From: Anammoximicrobium sp964486845
Lineage (GTDB): Bacteria > Planctomycetota > Planctomycetia > Pirellulales > Pirellulaceae
NCBI GenBank assembly: GCA_964486845.1
Contig: CAZAQY010000056.1
Location: forward strand, 1 to 37,784
DNA: 37,784 nt
Direction: 5' to 3'
The translations under genes and the position numbers were made by a program. Each line of letters opens with the position of its first letter. Positions within the stretch are counted from its first letter, which is position 1. This document shows, piece after piece, positions 15,944-24,900 of this stretch. A model generated the notes under the pieces. The model saw only the letters and a list, made by a program, of their open reading frames with translations, did no database searches and was not told the DNA's origin.

Positions 15944-16652
15944 ATTACGCGGAACATCTCTCGCCGGGGCGGTCTTTTTGGTTCATCGCCAAAAATCGGC
16001 TCGCCAAGCGGGAGATTTGGCGGTAAGATATGCGGTTGCCTGCCGAAGATAGTGGGAAGAGGAGTTCCCGATCGGCTCGGTTGCCGTTCCGGCCGGCCTT
16101 GGCGGCTGGCCGCGGTCGGGCAGGAAAGCCCGGCCAGGTTGTTCTTCAATGTCACTCTCTGACTGCGTGGGAAGGCCGCAGAGGAGGCTTGCGATGCGTA
16201 GCTTTATTTATGCCAGCACAGCGACGAGCGTTGTCGCCGGGCACCAAGGGCGCATCGGCGTGGCCGGCATGAATCCGCTGCGCAACCAAGATTCCTTGCC
16301 CCCACGCCTCGCCTGCGGACCGGCTTCAGAACAGCCGCGATGCCGGCTCGACATAACCTCGCGTTGCCTTAGAGCCGCGAGCATGTCGAGTTGTCAGCTT
16401 ACGCGGCATGGTGAGCAGAAACACCATGCGCGTTGGTTGGCCGTGCCATCCGGCGGAGCGTCCGGTTCCGCACGTGGTGCGTAACGGATTCAGGCGACCT
16501 GAATCCTAGCGCGCACTCTTGAGCGGTTCGACCGGACCTACGCGTGGATGCCAGGCGTCTGGCTGCTGCGCACGGTTTGCAGCGGCTCGCCTGCCAGCAC
16601 AACCGGTGGGGTCCCCGTTCAGCCACAGGCTACTTTCCGAGAGTGACGAAAC
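15944..16652 (+). other. Long structured leader region before the sigma factor gene
   Basis: About 700 bases without a confident gene. It has several hairpins: GGGAA/TTCCC near 16051-16068, a 14-bp two-part stem 16347-16390 (CTCGACAT and CTCGCG paired with CGCGAG and ATGTCGAG), a stem 16402-16432 (GCATGGTG/CACCATGC) and ATTCAGG/CCTGAAT at 16489-16505. Three of them lie within 160 bases. The region could be a regulatory 5' leader or carry a small RNA gene. No tmRNA, RNase P, SRP RNA or known riboswitch signature was recognised. Confidence 0.45.
16194..16484 (+). CDS. Possible short leader ORF, doubtful
   Basis: A 96-residue frame beginning MRSFIYASTATSVVAGHQGR, with a good Shine-Dalgarno (GAGGAGG, 6 bases before the ATG). 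The second half is rich in C, R and S and overlaps the two stable hairpins at 16347-16432, which argues that the RNA structure rather than the peptide is conserved. No family recognised. It may be a leader peptide whose translation affects the downstream sigma factor, or not translated at all. Confidence 0.25.
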   Translation: MRSFIYASTATSVVAGHQGRIGVAGMNPLRNQDSLPPRLACGPASEQPRCRLDITSRCLRAASMSSCQLTRHGEQKHHARWLAVPSGGASGSARGA

Positions 16653-17225
16653 ATGGCTACTTTGACTCGAGACCTGAAGACCGCTTCCGTTACGCAACTG
16701 GTCTTGGACGCTCAGGCGGGTCAGCGGGACGCGTTCGGCGAGTTGTTCGAGCGTTTCCAGCGGCACGTCCAGGCGCTCGCCCTGCGCCGGCTGGGCGACT
16801 GGAACGAGGCGCAAGAATTGTGCCAGGACGTGTTCCTGCAGGCGCTGCAGAAGATCCAGCAGCTCCGCGAGCCGGAATGCTTCGTCGCCTGGCTGCGCTC
16901 GATCACCAACCGCATGGCGATCAACCGCGCGGTGCGGCGCGGTCCGGAGTCGCTGGCGGAGCCGGAGACGCTGGACGCGGCTTGCGCCGAGGATGACACG
17001 CCGCTGTCGATCATCCTGACCGCGGAACGGCAGGCTGAGGTCCGGGCCGGGCTGGATCGGCTCCGCGATCTGGACCGGCGGACGCTGCAGGCGTTCTACG
17101 TCGACGGCCAATCGTTGCTGGAGATGAGCGACCGGTTCGACGCGCCGCTGGGCACGATCAAGCGGCGGCTGCACACGGCGCGGAAGCGGCTGGCCAAGCA
17201 CGTGGAAGCGCTGGTCGCCGTGTAA
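16653..17225 (+). CDS. RNA polymerase sigma factor, ECF / sigma-70 family
   Basis: 190 residues. Region 2 spans about 18-95 (DAFGELFERFQRHVQALALRR, WNEAQELCQDVFLQAL, FVAWLRSITNRMAINR), and region 4 about 125-185 (LRDLDRRTLQAFYVDGQSLLEMSDRF, then LGTIKRRLHTARKRLAKHV), an HTH that reads the -35 element. Region 3 is absent, as in ECF sigma factors. No anti-sigma factor or extra C-terminal domain is adjacent, so the activating signal is not evident. It is preceded by an unusually long structured leader with an ECF-like promoter and followed by a strong terminator, hence a single-gene unit. Confidence 0.93.
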   Translation: MATLTRDLKTASVTQLVLDAQAGQRDAFGELFERFQRHVQALALRRLGDWNEAQELCQDVFLQALQKIQQLREPECFVAWLRSITNRMAINRAVRRGPESLAEPETLDAACAEDDTPLSIILTAERQAEVRAGLDRLRDLDRRTLQAFYVDGQSLLEMSDRFDAPLGTIKRRLHTARKRLAKHVEALVAV

Positions 17226-17232
17226 AGCGAAA

Positions 17233-17267
17233 AGGCCCGCAGCGGTTTTCCGCTGCGGGCCTCTTTC
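17233..17267 (+). terminator. Rho-independent terminator of the sigma factor gene
   Basis: A perfect 13-bp stem AGGCCCGCAGCGG (17233-17245) / CCGCTGCGGGCCT (17250-17262) with a TTTT loop, then CTTTC, 8 bases after the stop codon. The remaining 17268-17450 holds no recognised feature. Confidence 0.9.
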
Positions 17268-17450
17268 GTACGACCAGATGAGCGAGTACGTACGAAACGA
17301 TGAAGGGTCAGCAGGATGAACTCAGCATGGATTGGGGGGCTGACACGCTTTTCGCCGAGCGGAACCCAGGCAATCCCAACGATCCCGGCCTCCCAACTCG
17401 GTCTCGCCCCAAAACATACGTCACTCTATGGATGAACCTTCCCTGTCCAG

Positions 17451-18014
17451 TCAACTGATTCCATCTTCGTTGTCAAGTGGGGGATTGTCAAAAAACTGTT
17501 CGGAGATCCGCCGCTGGAGGATCTGCCCGAATTCGTCCGCACTGCGGCGTTGTCCGACGGAATGCCACGGGGCGACCCCCTTCAGTTCGGGCATCATTTC
17601 CACCAACTGGTCGACCATGCGTCTGGCGAGCCTGGCGATCTGCGTCGTCGGCGCTATTTCCAAGATGGCCGCCGCCGTCTTCATCAGGCGGATCATTCTG
17701 GCTCGTTGCAGGACCGGCCCGGACAGCGGCCGTTCGGATTCCACCAGCAACTCCTCCAAGGGCACGTCCAGGGCGGCCTGCCAGCGATAAAGGTCGCTCA
17801 ACCGCAGATCCGCCGCCTCGTTTTCCTGGTCCCGGACTTCTCGGATATTTGCACCCAGATGACGCGCAGCTGTGCGGAGGGAAATGCCCTGCTGGCGCCT
17901 CACGGTCTGAATACGGTGCAATCGGCGACGAGAGCGGGCCTTGTCCGCTTTCCCCCCATTCCCGTTGGCCGGGAGGATCGCCGGTTGCCGCCCGTTTGAA
18001 TGCTGCGCAGCCAT
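17451..18014 (-). CDS. XRE-like helix-turn-helix transcriptional regulator
   Basis: 187 residues. A basic, low-complexity N-terminus (residues 1-30) precedes a lambda-repressor-like HTH at about 31-92: RLHRIQTVRRQQGISLRTAARHLG, then EVRDQENEAADLRLSDLYRWQAALDVPLEELL. Residues 93-187 are helical and may dimerise or bind a ligand. AGAGGAG lies about 9 bases before the ATG. It converges on the sigma factor gene and diverges from the DUF4430 gene, so it could regulate either itself or the DUF4430/DUF6580 pair. The residues that would normally make the second HTH contacts are only partly conserved, so DNA binding is probable but not certain. Confidence 0.8.
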   Translation of the reverse strand: MAAQHSNGRQPAILPANGNGGKADKARSRRRLHRIQTVRRQQGISLRTAARHLGANIREVRDQENEAADLRLSDLYRWQAALDVPLEELLVESERPLSGPVLQRARMIRLMKTAAAILEIAPTTQIARLARRMVDQLVEMMPELKGVAPWHSVGQRRSADEFGQILQRRISEQFFDNPPLDNEDGIS

Positions 18015-18204
18015 CGCCCACGCATCTCCTCTGTTCGCGACTCCCTGGACGCAGGGAAATCGAACTGAATCTCTGTCCGGGCCTACTGACGCTGGAAAGC
18101 CTTTGGAAGTTCCTCGAATGTCCGCGATCTGTCGTCTTGACCCTCGTCCGCGTCCCCGTTACCTTCAATTCAGCTTTGAATCGCGGAATTTGATGAGGTG
18201 CAAC

Positions 18205-18621
18205 ATGTTCCGACTTGGAAACCAAGCGTTTGGATGGTGCGCTTTGGGGCTTGCTCTGGCCTGCGTCCTGGGAGGGGCGACGCGTGTCGTCGTTGCGGCT
18301 GAGCCGGCCAAAGCCACGGTTTGGACGGTCATCGATTACGACGATGGCGTCGAGAAGCATTTCCGGCAGTTGCCCTGGAAGCCGGGGATGACCGTGCTCG
18401 ACGTGCTGCAGGCCGCGAAGCAGCATCCGCGGGGAATCCAGTTCGTCTACCGGGGCGACGGCGACACGGCCTTCCTGACGCAAATCGACGACCTGAAGAA
18501 CGAAGGCCGCGGCCGAAACTGGATTTTCTCGGTCAACGGCGAACTGGGCCAGCGAAGTTTTGCCGTGACGGAGGTCAAAGCGTCGGATCGCGTACTGTGG
18601 AAGTTCACGCAATACAAGTAA
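18205..18621 (+). CDS. Secreted DUF4430-domain protein
   Basis: 138 residues from the ATG at 18205 (GAGGTG five bases upstream); the frame is open to 17941 but that part is antisense to the HTH gene. A signal peptide covers about residues 1-32 (ALGLALACVLGG...VVVAAEP). Residues about 36-136 form a DUF4430-like domain, related to the C-terminal domain of transcobalamin: GMTVLDVLQAAKQH and GRNWIFSVNGE are its landmarks. In other bacteria DUF4430 proteins lie beside small-molecule uptake genes and some bind cobalamin. The next gene encodes a DUF6580 membrane protein, so a periplasmic ligand-binding role for an uptake system is plausible. No cobalamin riboswitch was seen upstream. Confidence 0.8.
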   Translation: MFRLGNQAFGWCALGLALACVLGGATRVVVAAEPAKATVWTVIDYDDGVEKHFRQLPWKPGMTVLDVLQAAKQHPRGIQFVYRGDGDTAFLTQIDDLKNEGRGRNWIFSVNGELGQRSFAVTEVKASDRVLWKFTQYK

Positions 18622-18694
18622 AGGCAGCCGGATGGACGGCCGCGAGAAATTTGTCGCCGGGCGGTTTTCGGTAGTACCAGTCGGCCGGCGGTTC

Positions 18695-18703
18695 TGGTAT
18701 GCT
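18695..18703 (+). promoter_or_regulatory. Extended -10 promoter candidate for the DUF6580 gene
   Basis: TGGTATGCT matches an extended -10 (TGnTATnnT) with no good -35. It would start transcription about 45 nt before the GTG at 18753. The same TATGCT box recurs at 25881 and 34965. Confidence 0.4.
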
Positions 18704-18752
18704 ATGGCCGGTAAGTAGCGTAACATCAACCTCGACCAGGGAGAAGACTCAG

Positions 18753-19337
18753 GTGAAGCGACAGAATCTTGTGCAAGGCGTGGTATTCGTGCTGCTGGTG
18801 TTGGTTGGCGCCCAGGTGCGGATTTGGCTGCAGGATTTGCCAAACTTTGCTCCGGTGGCGGCGTTGGCCCTGTTTGCCGGCTATTACTTCCGGTCGTGGT
18901 TGCTGGCGCTGTGTCTGCCGCTGAGCATCATGGCGATCAGCGACCTTGCGATCGGCGGTTATGATTGGCGGATGATGGCGCTGGTGTACGGCATGCTGGC
19001 CCTCCCGGTGGCCTTCCGCTCGGTGCTCCGCCGGCATCTGAATCTAGACCAAGGGGGTCTGCGATCGGCGTCGCTGGCCGCGACGGGCCTGATCGGTTGC
19101 GGCCTGGCGTCCTCGGTGCTGTTCTTCCTGACCACGAACTTTGGCTCGTGGCTGTGGTTCAACATGTACGAGCACTCGGTTTCGGGCCTGGTCCAGTGCT
19201 ACGTCATGGCCATCCCCTTCTTCCGCTACACGCTGTGCGGTGATCTGTTCTTTGCCGTGGTGCTGTTCAGCGGATACGCGGTGGCGGGGCAAGTTCGTTT
19301 GGCGGCCCAAGCCCGCAGCGTTCCGGCGGTCGAGTGA
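18753..19337 (+). CDS. DUF6580 family membrane protein, putative transporter S component
   Basis: 194 residues from the GTG at 18753, preceded by AGGGAGA at about 9 bases; the first in-frame codons of the longer frame (from 18699) overlap the promoter candidate. Five or six membrane segments are visible (about 8-23, 34-46, 48-67, 74-88, 105-126, 160-180). LPNFAPVAALALFAGYYF (29-46) and FFRYTLCGDLFFAVVLF (156-172) are typical of the DUF6580 family, which resembles the substrate-capture subunit of ECF-type vitamin transporters. No ATPase subunits are adjacent. Together with the DUF4430 gene 131 bases upstream it may form a corrinoid or other vitamin uptake pair; the ligand is not shown by the sequence. 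Confidence 0.8.
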   Translation: MKRQNLVQGVVFVLLVLVGAQVRIWLQDLPNFAPVAALALFAGYYFRSWLLALCLPLSIMAISDLAIGGYDWRMMALVYGMLALPVAFRSVLRRHLNLDQGGLRSASLAATGLIGCGLASSVLFFLTTNFGSWLWFNMYEHSVSGLVQCYVMAIPFFRYTLCGDLFFAVVLFSGYAVAGQVRLAAQARSVPAVE

Positions 19338-19370
19338 GCAGCCGACCGCCACGCATAACGACCTTCCGCA

Positions 19371-19411
19371 CGAGCCGGCATCCCGCCACTGCGGGACCGG
19401 CTCGTCTTGTT
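19371..19411 (+). terminator. Terminator after the DUF6580 gene
   Basis: A bulged hairpin CGAGCCGG-CCCGC (19371-19386) paired with GCGGG-CCGGCTCG (19391-19404), 4-nt loop, followed by TCTTGTTT. It begins 34 bases after the stop codon. Confidence 0.7.
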
Positions 19412-19488
19412 TCGAGAAAGCGGAAACCCTACACTGTTAACGGGTGATCTGACGTTCTTCTGCGTAAATTGTAAAGTTGGGTAACTTC

Positions 19489-19577
19489 AAGTGGCCAGTG
19501 TCGGGTGGCGAGTGGAAGAACGCAGAGTCGGATTCTCTTCACCTGCCACTTGCCGCTTGCCACTCGCCATCCACTCG
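19489..19577. repeat. Inverted heptamer array E
   Basis: Short left arm (19489-19515) of units AGTGGCC, AGTGTCG, GGTGGCG, AGTGG; right arm (19540-19577) of CACCTGC, CACTTGC, CGCTTGC, CACTCGC, the reverse-complement type. The spacer is about 24 nt, the shortest of the five such arrays. Confidence 0.7.
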
Positions 19578-19589
19578 GCTGCGGCTGTG

Positions 19590-19957
19590 CCGCGCTAGCA
19601 GAAGTTGCCGCGCAGACGATCGTCGAACCGCTCGCCCCGGAAGAGCCGCGACACGTCGATCTTCGCGGCGGCCGAGGCACGACCGACCTGCGGCGGCTGG
19701 TGGCAGACCGCTGTCGCCGCGAGAACAAGCCCAACGTGCCGCGCTGCTTCACGATCTCGGCAGGGCCCACGCCGTAGCGGGCCATCCTGAGGAGGCCCTG
19801 CAGGCGACCAGGGAGTCCGATTTCCGCACATTCACAGAGAACTTGCGTCAGCGATGCGCCGAGTCGGGGCTGGATCCAGACTCCGATCCGCTCGTCCGAC
19901 AGGCGGCGGAATTGCTGGCCAAGCTGGATCTGCCCGCGGGATCGGCCAGTGGCTGAT
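19590..19957 (+). pseudogene. Possible decayed coding remnant
   Basis: Protein-like text occurs in two plus-strand frames: AEVAAQTIVEPLAPEEPRHV then DLRRLVADRCRRENKPN in one (about 19600-19745), and REQAQRAALLHDLGRAHAVAG then RTFTENLRQRCAESGLDPDS in the other (about 19720-19957). They look like one gene broken by a frameshift near 19730, but I do not recognise the family and no start or site is visible. The 688-base gap 19338-20025 otherwise holds only a terminator and array E. Confidence 0.3.
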
Positions 19958-20025
19958 TCTTCCAGAGCGGGCGTCTATTGAACCGGGTCGCCGGTGTGCG
20001 GTGACGGCCCTTCGAGGCCCGGCGC

Positions 20026-21252
20026 TCACAACGCGTACTGAGGGATCTTCATCGTTTCCCCATCCTTCATCGCAGACAGGTGCGCGTAGTAGCCGGGGAC
20101 AGTCATATTCAGCGCGTCGATGACGTCGACCGCCGGTTTCCGGCCTCGGAGAATGGCATCGATAAAGTCGTCGCCCAGGTAGCCGTGCGAGCCGCCGTGT
20201 CCGCCCGGCTGAACCCCCGGCGGCAAGGCGTATTTCTTGATCTGCAAGCCGTTCTTGATGGCCTCCTCGTAGCGTTTCTTGCCGGTCGCATCGCCGACGA
20301 ACGTCTTGTTGAAACCGGCGTACTCGCCCCGAATGCGCCCCGCTTCCAGGTACTCGCCCTGCGAGCCGCAGATGATCATTCGGGAAATTCCGCCCTCCGC
20401 CGTTCGGAACAAGCCGACCTCCGACTTGAAGATGTTGCCGATTTCGTTGGGGACCCGTTTGGACTCGTCAAAAGCGGGAGTCCCCTGGCACGAGACGTCG
20501 ACGAAGCTCTTGTGCGTGACGCCGACATAGTAGGCGGTGGCGTGCGTCGGATACCACATCGGGCAGCCTTTCTTCCGCCAGTCCTTGTAGGAACCCAGGG
20601 TCGGGGCGCCCAGAGAATGAGGATGGCAATACTCGCCTTCGGAATACACGAGGTGCCCGAACACGCCGGCGGCAAACAGCTTTTCCATCGCGTACAGGTC
20701 GTCGTGAAACACCGACGTCTCGAACATCGCATACACCAGTCCCTTGTTCTTCCGGCAGCATTCCAGGAGCTTTTCGGCATCTTCGATGTCGCCCCGGAAG
20801 GCCGGCACCGCGGTAGCCACGTGCTTGCCGTGCTCCAAGCAAAGCATGGCGTGCTTGGCGTGGGCCGGTGCGTCGGTGGCGCAGAAGATGGCCTCGATCG
20901 AATCGTCCTTGACCATCTCCTCCAGCGACGGATACGTCTTCTTGCACTTTGCCCTTTCGGCCATTTCCGCACAGCGGTCGGGAAACAGATCGCTGACTGC
21001 AACCAATTCGACGTTGGGATGGTTCTGCAGGTCGAACGCCAGGCCAAATTTACAGACGCCGTGGCCGACGATTCCGACGCGCACCTTGCGGTCGCTGAAC
21101 GGTTTCCACTGCTGCGTCCGGTCATAATCGGTCTGCGTCTGGTCAAAGCCGGCGATTCCTTCCGCCGCGCGAGCGGAATCGAGCAGCGAATTCGCGGTTG
21201 CCGCAACCGCCGCGGACGCGGCCAAAAACGATCGGCGGGATACGTGCGTCAT
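20026..21252 (-). CDS. Tat-exported Gfo/Idh/MocA family oxidoreductase
   Basis: 408 residues. A twin-arginine signal SRRSFLAAS (residues 5-13) with a following alanine-rich hydrophobic stretch predicts folded export. The Rossmann motif is VRVGIVGHGVCKFG; the usual EKP is replaced by the sequence VATAVPA, and the active-site strand reads GLVYAMFETSVFHDD. The GEYCHPH and WYPTHATAYYVGVTH segments carry histidines that could bind metal or substrate. Such divergent exported members are abundant in planctomycetes; a role as periplasmic sugar oxidoreductase is inferred and catalytic loss cannot be excluded given the missing EKP. GGAG lies 9 bases before the ATG. A small hypothetical gene lies 50 bases upstream on the same strand. 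Confidence 0.9.
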   Translation of the reverse strand: MTHVSRRSFLAASAAVAATANSLLDSARAAEGIAGFDQTQTDYDRTQQWKPFSDRKVRVGIVGHGVCKFGLAFDLQNHPNVELVAVSDLFPDRCAEMAERAKCKKTYPSLEEMVKDDSIEAIFCATDAPAHAKHAMLCLEHGKHVATAVPAFRGDIEDAEKLLECCRKNKGLVYAMFETSVFHDDLYAMEKLFAAGVFGHLVYSEGEYCHPHSLGAPTLGSYKDWRKKGCPMWYPTHATAYYVGVTHKSFVDVSCQGTPAFDESKRVPNEIGNIFKSEVGLFRTAEGGISRMIICGSQGEYLEAGRIRGEYAGFNKTFVGDATGKKRYEEAIKNGLQIKKYALPPGVQPGGHGGSHGYLGDDFIDAILRGRKPAVDVIDALNMTVPGYYAHLSAMKDGETMKIPQYAL

Positions 21253-21302
21253 GGGAGAATGCTCCTTCAGTCAGAGGGTGGGAAAGGGAAGACAACTTCA
21301 GC

Positions 21303-21581
21303 TCAGAGAGATTCGTCAAATGTCGCGAGTTCGTTCCGTACCTCGTTGTTGTCCAATCGCGCGAACGCTTCGTGCAGCTTGTGGCGGATGGCGACTTTCT
21401 CCTTCCAACGCGCCTCCTGCAGCCTTCGCCATCCGTGGGAATCGTCGGCTTGTGCCCGCGCCAAGCGATGCAGTTCCTGATACAGGGCCAAGGATTCCGC
21501 CGGCATGAGAGACCGCAACCAATGGGCGTGTTGGGCCTGGCATTGCCGCCCGTAGAAGTTCCAGTCGTGTTTGGTCATCAT
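21303..21581 (-). CDS. Small hypothetical protein
   Basis: 92 residues (or 91 if the second ATG is used). Predicted all-helical and charged: HDWNFYGRQCQAQHAHWLRSL, LYQELHRLARAQADD, WKEKVAIRHKLHEAFARLD. No signal peptide. AGG-rich bases precede the start. It lies 50 bases upstream of the Gfo/Idh/MocA gene and is probably co-transcribed with it. I do not recognise the family. Confidence 0.6.
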   Translation of the reverse strand: MMTKHDWNFYGRQCQAQHAHWLRSLMPAESLALYQELHRLARAQADDSHGWRRLQEARWKEKVAIRHKLHEAFARLDNNEVRNELATFDESL

Positions 21582-21611
21582 GCCTGCCCTGGCGATCTCG
21601 TGGTATGGTCG

Positions 21612-21617
21612 ATTCTA
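21612..21617 (-). promoter_or_regulatory. Possible -10 box for the minus-strand pair
   Basis: On the minus strand TAGAAT (5 of 6) lies 30 bases before the small gene's start; no clear -35 at 15-18 nt. Weak call. Confidence 0.25.
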
Positions 21618-21895
21618 ACTCGCTGTAACCTTGGGGAACAGACGTGCTTGCGCCGGTCGCCCCCCCGACGGGCTGCGGTTCGCGGACGAGGGTCGTCGTA
21701 CCCTCGCTGAAAATGGAAAACGCCTCGCCAGCGAGTTTATCGCCGGTAGGGAACCCGCGTAAGATGCTACGCGACGTTTTGGACGCGGCACCGGCCATGA
21801 CGCTCGCCGAGTTTGGATTTCGTTCCGGTCATTTTTCCGCCCCAATTCTCCTGCCAACTTCCGGTCTCTGCTGTGCGAGGGTCGCTTACACCTGC
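21618..21895. other. Divergent intergenic region, no gene recognised
   Basis: Part of the 372-base gap between divergent genes. It holds a hairpin CGCGTA/TACGCG (21756-21773) and GC-rich inverted pieces around CCTCGCCAGCGAG, but no supported gene. Short open frames here lack starts with ribosome sites. Confidence 0.35.
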
Positions 21896-21924
21896 TTGCC
21901 ATCACTACCGGAATCTGCCATGAT
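21896..21924 (+). promoter_or_regulatory. Sigma-70-like promoter of the 1120-residue gene
   Basis: TTGCCA (21896-21901, 5 of 6) and CATGAT (21919-21924, 4 of 6) at exactly 17 nt spacing, about 30 bases before the ATG, which has AAGGAGG five bases upstream. Confidence 0.5.
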
Positions 21925-21953
21925 TCCACACGTCCGGTTCCAAGGAGGCCACC

Positions 21954-24900
21954 ATGCGATTCTCCTGCCTGTTGGTTTGCGTGATGTTGTTTCTGCCCGT
22001 TCCGCTGGTCCGGGGGGACGTTTCACTCGATCTTGGCACTGCCCGGCTCGTGATCGACGAGCGAGGCCGCGTGACGGCTGTGACGCTGGCCGACGGCAGC
22101 TCATGGCCCGTCGACGATCGGCCGGTGTTCTCGCTGGAGACGGACCAAGGGATTCGCGTGCCTCAGTCCGTGTTACTGGCCGAGGACCTGTTGAAGGTCC
22201 GCTTCCAGGGCGGAGCCGTCGCCGATTTTGCCGTCAAGACAAAGCCGGCCGCCGCTGGGCCGTCGGCGGCCGCAGCGACTCGCGGATGGACGGTGTTCGA
22301 ACTTCGGCGCCTGCAAAGTGACGAACCACCGTCGGGGCTACGGCTGTTTCACCTGGCTGTTCCGCCACGCGCCGAAGTGGCGGGGACGTTGAACGCCTGC
22401 TCGACGCCGGACTGGTCCGTGGCCGTGATGGGGGCCGAACCCAACGTACACGCCCTGCAGGAGAGTTCCGGCGGTTCGAGCGCCGACCGACCCGGCTGCT
22501 CGCACCAGTTCGTGCAGGCCGCGGACCAGGTCAAAGCCGGCAGTCACTCGGCCCGCTTCACGGCCACCAGCGACGCCAAGCCGGGCGGTTGGAGCATGCG
22601 CGGCAAGCGGTTGCCGGCGCCGCTGGACCTGAGCGGCTGTAAAGCCATTCGCGCGTGGGTCCATGGCGACGGCAACGGCCAGGCACTGAAGATCCAACTG
22701 CACGATGGCCGCGGCGGCTATCGCGACAACTACCTGACCATCGACTTCCAGGGCTGGCGCCAAGTCACGCTGACCGAGACGGCGATCAACACGCTGCGGT
22801 ACGAGCAGACCGATGCCGTGAACATCTACTACAACAGCCTGCCGGCCGGCAAAGCCGTAACCTGCTACGTCGATCAAATCGAAGCGATCATCGATCGGGA
22901 CGGAACGGAACGCGTCGTGCTGCTGGAGGACTTCGAATCACCCGTTTCGCCGTTTTGGGGCTCGCCGCAGACGACGTTGGCCGTCCGCACGTACGCCCGG
23001 CACGGGATCCAGCCGGCGCGGTTCGGGGTGTTCGTCTGCCGGCCCACGGAGCTGATGGAGACCGTGCGCGAGTTCGAGCTGGCGGCCGGTTTGCCGAGCC
23101 CCGCACCGGGCGGCCAGTGGAACAAGATCTCGCCGTGGATCCACCGCTCGTACTTCTTCCTCACGCAATTCCGCGAATCGCAGTTTGACGAGGCGCTGGC
23201 CATCGCCCGCCGCGGCGGCTTCCACACGATCTTGATTGATCAAGGCTCCTGGTGCCGCAGCACGGGGCATTTCGAGGTCAACGAAACGAACTTTCCCGAC
23301 GGCCTGGGGGGACTGGTGCGGACGGTTCGCCGCTTCAAGGAAGCCGGCTTTCGCGTCGGCTTTCATTTCTTGGCCGCTTCCATCTATCCCCCTGATCCCT
23401 ATCTGACGCCCGTGCCGGATCCGCGGCTGGTCAAGGGCGTCACCACGAAGCTGGCCGCTGATGTCGATCCGCAGGCCGATTTCATCCCGACCACGGCGGC
23501 CCCCGACGCTTTTCCCGCGGAGGACGGCGGCTACACGGGCGACGGGACGGTGCTGCAGATCGGGGACGAGTTGATCCAGTACGCCGAGCGATCGCTGCAA
23601 GCCCCGTTCGGCTTCAAGGGCTGCCGCCGAGGCCATCTGGGCACGCGCGCGGCCGAGCATCGCAGCGGGGATGCCGTGGCGCATCTGGTCCGTTCGTACG
23701 GCTATCACATGTTCGACATGGACACCACGCTGCTGGACGAAGTCAGTACGAACTTTGCCCGCGTCGCCAACGCCTGCGACATCGACATGCTGTACTTCGA
23801 CGGCTCCGAGCGGCTGCAAGGCGACCACTGGTACTACAACGCCCGCTTGCACAAGGCGTACTACGACAAGCTGAAGAACAAGGACACCCTGCTGCAGGCC
23901 AGCAGTTTCAGCCACTACTCGTGGCACATCCTGGCCCGCAGCGCCTCGGCCGACGGCCACGGCGACCTCAAGGGCTACCTGGACGAACGTTCGCCCTGGT
24001 TCGTCTCGTTCGGCCGCTCCGGCATGCCGCTGGACATCGGCTGGTACTACGGCTACGACCCGAACGCGACCGCGGACATGTTCGAGTACGTGCTGGGCGC
24101 GACGTTGGGCTACGATGCCTCCATGTCCTTCCAGGTCTCCGTCGGTGCCGCCCAGCAGCATCCGTTCACAGGCGACATCCTGGACATGATCCGCCGGTAC
24201 GAGCAGTTGCGGTTATCGGGCCGAGTGGACGCCGCGATGAAAGAACGCCTGCGAATCGACCCGCAACTGGGCGGCCAGAAGACGCCGGAAGAGCGCGAGA
24301 AGTTGCTGGACCTGCGCCGCGAGTACCGGCTGACGGGCGAGGAAGGCCAGGAAGCGTTCCAACGCGTCGTGTACTCGCCGTGGCGCGAAATCGCGGCCGC
24401 CGCCGAAGCCCAGGCCGGTTGGCCGATCTCGGCCGGCACGGGGCCGGCGCGAGTCGGCATCCAAATCCACGCCTTGCCGGGTCCGTGGCTGAATCCGGGT
24501 CCGGCCTATCACGCCGGCGGCGCCGTCGTGCTGGAATCGTTCGACGACCTGGCGCCGTACTTGCGTGAGGCGGCTGCCCGAACCGGCGTCCAGTTGATCG
24601 AATCAGACCAAGGCGGTTCGACGTTCCCCGGCGTGACGCAGCGTCTGGAACTGCAGCGCGACGGTGCTCGCGAAGGCCAATCCTACGCCGTGTACACGGC
24701 CTCCAGCACCTTGGCGGGCGAAAACGGCTGGTCGGCCATCAGCAAGCAATTCCGTCCGCCGCTGGACCTGTCCTGGCACAAGGGCATCGGATTCTGGATG
24801 CGCGGCGACGGGCAAGGCGGCGCGTTCAAGCTGCAGTTGTGCGACACCAAAGGCGCCATGGACTACTACATCACCAACAACTTCACCGGCTGGCGCTATC

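Noticed and set aside
16340..16540. tmRNA or tRNA-like element
   Set aside because: Stable hairpins and a GGTTCGA string are present, but no acceptor stem, T-stem pairing or tag-peptide frame could be built.
18015..18204. Cobalamin riboswitch upstream of the DUF4430 gene
   Set aside because: The conserved B12-box sequence was not found.
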